Origin: Arenicella sp.
GTDB taxonomy: Bacteria; Pseudomonadota; Gammaproteobacteria; Arenicellales; Arenicellaceae
NCBI GenBank assembly: GCA_023299895.1
Contig: JALZWI010000237.1
Coordinates: forward strand, 1-9,878
Reading direction: 5' to 3'
DNA length: 9,878 nt
Shown: one piece after another, positions 5,427 through 9,878 of the stretch
Position numbering within the stretch: position 1 is the first letter of the stretch
Layout of the letters: every line of letters begins with the position of its first letter
Position numbers and translations under genes: made by a program
The notes under the pieces: generated by a model
What the model saw: the letters and a program-made list of their open reading frames with translations, nothing else
Database searches by the model: none
Told to the model about the DNA's origin: nothing

Positions 5427-8400
5427 TTATTGCGATTGATTAGCACTATCATCGGATAAACGTCGATAATAGTCGGCGACAGCTTCACGATATTCTGTTG
5501 GTATAGCCTGTGGTGATTCGGTACGCACTTTATTGTCGTTGCCGTCCAAGCCTTGCTCAACCTGCAATTCAAGCTCTTCAAGCAAGGCGAGTGTGTCGTT
5601 TAACTCAATCAAAGATGGGTCACGTGTGTTATTTGCTAGTGCGCGATTTTGCAGCTCTTGCACGACTCGACGTATATCATCAAGTTGATCTTCTGCGACA
5701 CCGCGATCTCGTAGCTCTGTGGTTAGATTACTTGCGTCATTGAGGGTTTGGGTTAATTGTCGGTCTAGGTCTTCGGCCAAGTCTGGGCTGAAACCGCGTG
5801 CGCCTGTCCAATCGCCCCAATTACCGCCAGCATTACCGCTCTGGGCAGTTTGGCCGCTCTGGGCAGTTTGACCTCCCGCTTGACCTGGCTGACCGCCCTC
5901 TTGACCTGGCTCACCACCCTGCTGAGCTTGTCCATTACTGGCTTGCTCTGAATCTTCCTCGCCATTGACCGCTTGGCCTTGACCAGTCTGTTGCTCTGAG
6001 TCGTTCTGACCTTGTCCGCTTTGTGCTTGTTCTGCAATCTCTTGCAGCTGTGTTCGACCTTCGCGTATATCTTCCATAATGCGATCTAGATCGGATTGTT
6101 CAGCAATACCATCAGAGGTTAGCGCTCGAAGAGCTTGTTCAGTACTGTCTCGTAAATTGCGTAGCCCGCTGGTAGTCAAACCTTCGCTGTTAGCTATATA
6201 GAGTGCCTCACCGCGTCGCATATAATCGGCAGCTAGGTTCATTCGAATAGCAATTTCTGACTCTTTTAGTTTGGCATCGGCCGATTCTAAGGTACGTGCA
6301 ATGCGTGGTAACTCAGTTTTTACTTTAGCGGCATTGGTAACCATGTCTGCTTTGAGCCGTTGTAGGTCTTCTAGCATAGCAACTTTTTGGTCTGCCATTT
6401 CAACCTCTTCAGAAAAATCAAATGGGCTTGTCACTCTGTCAGTAATTGGGTCAGCTGCGGCAACTGCTTTCTCGACACCATCTAACAAAACCTCTTCCAT
6501 GTCGACTTGCTGCTCATATAAGTCATTTGCCGTTTCAGCCATTTGTTCAAAAGCTTGACGCCTTGCCAGTGCTTGGTCTTCAGTTAACTGATCGCCTGCA
6601 CCCTGTAATTGGCGCTGCGCCTCGCCGGCATCACGCTGTAATTGTTCTGCATCGCCAGCGCGAATGGATTCTGATGCTCGGTCCATCGCATCTAGCGCGC
6701 TTTGTAAGCGGCGATTCAGCTCAGATGTTTCAGTTTGAGCTAGGTCTTGTTCGCCATTTTGCTGTTCTGTTACTTGGCCTTGCTCACCTTGTTGACCTTG
6801 CTGGACTTGACCACCTGAATTTGCTTGTTGCTGCTCTTGCAGACGATCGACTCGTTGTTGCAATTGTTCTGCTTCGCGCCTTAATAGTTCCTGCTGATAT
6901 TGCTCGGCTTCGGTTATTTGCGGATTATTGCGTATATTGTTTGCAAGTTGTTGCTGACGCCTTGCTAGATCGTCTAATTCATTCAAGGTCTCATCAACCT
7001 CTTGTGCTTCTTCGTTCAAAGTAGCGCGTGAGCCAGTTTCATACTGATTTCGATCCAAATCAATTTCAAGCTCGAACATTTCAGCCAATTCTTGACGAGC
7101 ACCACCACCCCCACCTTGACCACCTTGACCGCCTTGATTAAGTGAGACTTCTACGTCATTGAACACAGCGTCAGCTCTCAGCAAATGCTGTAGAGCAGAC
7201 TGTTCCGGGCCGATCGCATCAGCAAGATTTAAATTCAATAACTCTTCACTGGCCGGTTGCATAGCTTCAATAGCATTTTCGATATGCTTGGTATATGTTT
7301 CAATCCGCTGATCAGCGGTTAGTTGCCTGGAGCGCGCAGTTTCAATTAGTGACTGAGCTTGCTCAGCGAGCGAGCCTTGCAATTGTGATAATAGTTTGGT
7401 GCTGTCATTGAGTCGTGCAGCGAGCTCTTCTTTGTCTGCGCTTGCGTCGTTTTGTTCACGAATTAAATTCCATGTAGAAACAATAATTTCACGTTGGCGC
7501 TGAGAAATTTCAAGCTCTCGTTCACCTTGGCCACCTGCGAGACCACCGCCGCCTTGTTCTGCTTGTGAAAAACGTCGATCAAAGGGTTGTACTTCTATAA
7601 AAAAAATATCAGTTTGTTCGGTGTTTTCTCGATCACTAACTCGCGCATAATAGGAGACAAGATCACCTGGTTGCAACGGTACAACCTCAGTACCGATGAT
7701 TTCAAGCGGTACTTCTACTACTACGTCCTGATCTAGAAAAGAATCTAAATTTTCTCGGTCTAAGAATTGAGGCGAAATACCGAATTCCGAAAACGGGTCA
7801 ACGTCTTCAACCAATTCTGTTTCAGCTATTGGATCAGCCAAAGCATAAATATCTTCTTCAACGGTAAATTCTTCTAAAAAGAACAAATGGTCGAGTGTTT
7901 GCTCCGAGTCTTTTTCAAAGACATAGTCTTCGCTCTTTAAATTAACAGTTTGCCATTCACCACCATTGACTGCGTAACTGAGTTCAACCTTTTCTATACC
8001 AAAATCATCTTTGACACTGACTTGGGCGAGCACTTCTTCAATATTACTGGCCGTTTTGTCTCGCCCAGGAAAAGCAAATTCGATCTCTGGTTTTTGATCT
8101 TCAAGCAAATTAATAAAGTAGTCGTCACTCAGACGTACTTGATCGCCGCCTATTAATGCGGCTATATAGTAGTCGCCTTCGGTATCAATGGTAAATTTGG
8201 TGGCACTTCGGGGTTGTTCAGTATCAGTATCAATTGTCAGAGCGATAGGCTTACCATTTAAAACTAACTCGCCTGCTGGCAATGGTGCGTCGGTGAAAAT
8301 TTCGATATCGACTTCTGTGCCAGGCAATGCCGATATATCACCAATGCGTTCATGCACTTCGTCTTCTAACTGAGTCCATTGTGGGTATCGATACGTTAAT

Positions 8401-9251
8401 TTGACGCTGCTAATACCTGGCAAATCTATTACATCAACACTGTAATTGGGAGTACGTATTGCATCAGAGGTAATGTAATACTCAAGTGGTTCCCGGATTG
8501 AAAACAAACTAAAATCGTATTCATCTTCACTAGTTGGTGTGCGGCTCATGTCGATTTGTTGCCAATCGGCTTCGCCTGTTTTGACATGCAGAACAAGGTC
8601 ATCGGTTTTAAAACCATCGACTGTGGCGCTAAGTTTAATATTGCCACCGCGTTTGACGATAACATCGCCGGGAGAGACATCAATTGACTGGGGCGGTAAT
8701 AGTTCTTTGAATGCCCAGCCCGCATACAAATATCGCAGACTGTGATTCATCATATTAGGGCCTGCTACCATCATTGCAATCAAAACCAAGCTAACAAGGC
8801 CTGCCAAAAAATACGGCAAACGTAACTCTCTGTTGCCCAATAAATTTGTGGCTGAACTGCGATCACTGATACTAATTGCATCTGTTGCCAGCAGCTCTTG
8901 CATGCCACCTGTTTGTTGTTCAGCGCTTGTGGAGGAATCAACAAACGTATGAATTCTCCCAGAAAATTCAGGCTGGCGCTGCTCTAATTCAGTAGACACT
9001 TTATTAGTTAGACTTTTTAGCGGGCGTGTAATAGTAAAGATAACAGCTATAGCCGTCGCGACAATCAGCGCTACTCGTCCAAACCAAAAGTACGCATCAT
9101 CAAAACCTGATTCAACCGCCACATACGCCGCTACCAAACTAATTAACGTAAATACAGTAATTGAAAACAGTAAACCGCGTCCGAGTAAAAAACCACGCCA
9201 GCGTTCTGCGAAGCTGTTGATGTAAGCATTTAATTTTAGACTAGCGTTCAT
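5427..9251 (-). CDS. DUF4175 family membrane protein with long coiled coils
   Basis: This 1274-residue protein belongs to the DUF4175 (TIGR02302-like) family found beside BatA, DUF58 and MoxR genes. Three membrane helices sit near the N terminus (about 26-47, 57-76 and 147-165), leaving a small segment between the second and third, probably cytoplasmic. The long remainder should be periplasmic. Residues 185-560 look like beta-rich, immunoglobulin-like domains (for example 'PGDVIVKRGGNIKLSATV', 'YYIAALIGGDQVRLSDDYFIN', 'QVSVKDDFGIEKVELSYAVNGG', 'PGDLVSYYARVSDREN'). Residues 580-1075 and 1153-1235 are highly charged helical or coiled-coil segments, divided by Gly/Gln-rich linkers at about 565-577, 705-718, 806-836 and 1076-1150. 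The C terminus 'IPTEYREAVADYYRRLS' (1250-1266) is a motif common to this gene neighbourhood. The ATG at 9251 has a good ribosome binding site. Likely role: structural scaffold of an envelope complex; no enzymatic motif is seen. Confidence 0.88.
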   Translation of the reverse strand: MNASLKLNAYINSFAERWRGFLLGRGLLFSITVFTLISLVAAYVAVESGFDDAYFWFGRVALIVATAIAVIFTITRPLKSLTNKVSTELEQRQPEFSGRIHTFVDSSTSAEQQTGGMQELLATDAISISDRSSATNLLGNRELRLPYFLAGLVSLVLIAMMVAGPNMMNHSLRYLYAGWAFKELLPPQSIDVSPGDVIVKRGGNIKLSATVDGFKTDDLVLHVKTGEADWQQIDMSRTPTSEDEYDFSLFSIREPLEYYITSDAIRTPNYSVDVIDLPGISSVKLTYRYPQWTQLEDEVHERIGDISALPGTEVDIEIFTDAPLPAGELVLNGKPIALTIDTDTEQPRSATKFTIDTEGDYYIAALIGGDQVRLSDDYFINLLEDQKPEIEFAFPGRDKTASNIEEVLAQVSVKDDFGIEKVELSYAVNGGEWQTVNLKSEDYVFEKDSEQTLDHLFFLEEFTVEEDIYALADPIAETELVEDVDPFSEFGISPQFLDRENLDSFLDQDVVVEVPLEIIGTEVVPLQPGDLVSYYARVSDRENTEQTDIFFIEVQPFDRRFSQAEQGGGGLAGGQGERELEISQRQREIIVSTWNLIREQNDASADKEELAARLNDSTKLLSQLQGSLAEQAQSLIETARSRQLTADQRIETYTKHIENAIEAMQPASEELLNLNLADAIGPEQSALQHLLRADAVFNDVEVSLNQGGQGGQGGGGGARQELAEMFELEIDLDRNQYETGSRATLNEEAQEVDETLNELDDLARRQQQLANNIRNNPQITEAEQYQQELLRREAEQLQQRVDRLQEQQQANSGGQVQQGQQGEQGQVTEQQNGEQDLAQTETSELNRRLQSALDAMDRASESIRAGDAEQLQRDAGEAQRQLQGAGDQLTEDQALARRQAFEQMAETANDLYEQQVDMEEVLLDGVEKAVAAADPITDRVTSPFDFSEEVEMADQKVAMLEDLQRLKADMVTNAAKVKTELPRIARTLESADAKLKESEIAIRMNLAADYMRRGEALYIANSEGLTTSGLRNLRDSTEQALRALTSDGIAEQSDLDRIMEDIREGRTQLQEIAEQAQSGQGQNDSEQQTGQGQAVNGEEDSEQASNGQAQQGGEPGQEGGQPGQAGGQTAQSGQTAQSGNAGGNWGDWTGARGFSPDLAEDLDRQLTQTLNDASNLTTELRDRGVAEDQLDDIRRVVQELQNRALANNTRDPSLIELNDTLALLEELELQVEQGLDGNDNKVRTESPQAIPTEYREAVADYYRRLSDDSANQSQ
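5836..5870. repeat. 18-bp tandem duplication in the Gln/Gly-rich linker of the DUF4175 gene
   Basis: A 17-base block at 5836-5852 recurs exactly at 5854-5870 (period 18 bp) and encodes the tandem hexapeptide TAQSGQ/TAQSGN. Neighbouring DNA (5871-5935) has looser repeats encoding GGQPGQ- and GGEPGQ-like units. The in-frame period suggests the linker changes length by slippage without breaking the gene. Confidence 0.8.
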
Positions 9252-9257
9252 AGTTCA

Positions 9258-9264
9258 CACCTTT
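9258..9264 (-). promoter_or_regulatory. Ribosome binding site of the DUF4175 gene
   Basis: On the minus strand AAAGGTG ends six bases before the ATG at 9251. This supports that start. The 54-bp gap between the BatA-like gene and DUF4175 contains no visible terminator hairpin, consistent with one operon. Confidence 0.65.
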
Positions 9265-9305
9265 TGCTTTATCCGCGTTGCTTGATTCTCATGATTTGCC
9301 CGCTC

Positions 9306-9878
9306 TTATGAAGGACGCATTATGCGTGTATTACTTGCCAATTTAATGTTGGCTAATAACGATTCGAGTACCACCGCAATTGCGGCTAACACCAACAACC
9401 AAAACCATAGGTTTGTATAGTTCTGCTCTGTACCTGACGATATTTGCTCTGATGAGGTATCAGCAGTCTGTAGATTACGTTGCGCGAGTGCTTGCCATTG
9501 TGTCAGTGACTCAGGCGAAATTGTATTTAAGTCTGACTCGCTCGGCGGGACATTCACCGCAATCATGTAGTTACCTGCGGCCGTAGACGCCTGATAAAAA
9601 CCGAGTTTATTCATTGATAGTTGGCCACTTTGCAGCCTGTCGCCCAATGCTAAAACAGCATTACCCTGTGGATCGATTAACTGACCTGCACCGATATTAT
9701 TACCTTGAATGTTCAAGGTGTCACCGGCATAGGCAGCTGGTTGAATCAGCTCAGCGCCAGACAGGTATTGCGCGACATTGCGCAGCAGTGCTACAAAAAT
9801 TGGCTTTACCGGTAAGTTATTCCATAGGTTATCAATACTTGATGTCAATAACATAACTTTGCCACGGCCAACCTGTTG
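9306..9878 (-). CDS. BatA-type (aerotolerance regulator-like) membrane protein, C-terminal fragment
   Basis: The frame is open to the right edge, so the N terminus lies outside the window. The Met at 9854 is internal, since the preceding residues QQVGRGKV complete a conserved block. The 190 visible residues begin with 'VGRGKVMLLTSSIDNLWNNLPVKPIFVALL', which matches the end of the von Willebrand A-like/amidotransferase-like region of BatA proteins ('GRGRVLLFTSDLD.EWNDLP..P.FVP'). A beta-rich stretch follows, then one hydrophobic helix close to the C terminus (about visible residues 157-176) and a short basic cytoplasmic tail ending MRPS. Full-length BatA-like proteins also have an N-terminal double-helix membrane domain, not visible here. 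Together with DUF4175 and DUF4159 it probably forms an envelope complex. The stop is 54 bp before the DUF4175 start. Confidence 0.85.
   Translation of the reverse strand, partial: QQVGRGKVMLLTSSIDNLWNNLPVKPIFVALLRNVAQYLSGAELIQPAAYAGDTLNIQGNNIGAGQLIDPQGNAVLALGDRLQSGQLSMNKLGFYQASTAAGNYMIAVNVPPSESDLNTISPESLTQWQALAQRNLQTADTSSEQISSGTEQNYTNLWFWLLVLAAIAVVLESLLANIKLASNTRIMRPS

Noticed and set aside
5411..5581. N-terminal extension of the DUF4159 protein to an upstream ATG
   Set aside because: It would overlap the DUF4175 coding region and bury a clear signal peptide; the ATG at 5410 begins that peptide directly.
5802..6026. Repeat cluster that might suggest a CRISPR array
   Set aside because: The repeats are short, irregular, in frame and coding; there are no constant repeats with unique spacers.
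5765..6037. 90-codon minus-strand frame, Lys/Arg/Val-rich
   Set aside because: It is a shifted-frame reading of the Gln/Gly repeat of DUF4175; its basic repeats mirror the repeat codons.
6446..7024. 192-codon + strand frame opposite the DUF4175 gene
   Set aside because: It is the antisense shadow of Gln/Leu-rich coiled-coil codons, with Leu/His/Arg-rich composition and no recognisable domain.

Overview
The window looks like chromosomal DNA from a marine gammaproteobacterium of moderate to low GC. This is an inference from three things: a DUF1244 protein, a secreted PL7-type alginate lyase-like protein, and the BatA / DUF4175 / DUF4159 gene set. No rRNA, tRNA, insertion sequence, phage gene or CRISPR array is visible, and the genus cannot be read from the sequence.

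Left part, + strand (1-1802). The end of a DMT/EamA-type membrane transporter runs in from the left edge. It is followed closely by a flavodoxin-fold oxidoreductase, a DUF1244 protein that overlaps it by one base, and a glycosyltransferase whose motifs resemble the vertebrate GM2/GD2-synthase type. The tight spacing suggests one transcript. A bulged hairpin lies 20 bp after the glycosyltransferase.

Middle (1803-4666). A 518-bp stretch without a convincing gene holds several hairpins in succession. It also contains a 26-bp near-copy (25/26) of the 3' coding part of the DUF4159 gene found 2.6 kb downstream, in matching reading frame, so it may be a gene relic. Next come a secreted PL7-like lyase with a good ribosome binding site and a strong intrinsic terminator, and then a membrane-anchored 475-residue helical-repeat protein of unknown function. 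That gene ends convergently against the right-hand operon.

Right part, - strand (4667-9878). Read from right to left, an operon encodes the C-terminal part of a BatA-type membrane protein (cut by the window edge), a 1274-residue DUF4175 membrane protein with long coiled coils and Gln/Gly-rich linkers, and a small exported DUF4159 protein. In other bacteria these families occur with MoxR AAA+ ATPases and DUF58 proteins. By inference they form a cell-envelope complex of undetermined function; any MoxR and DUF58 genes would lie beyond the right edge. This module is the best candidate in the window for a poorly described system.
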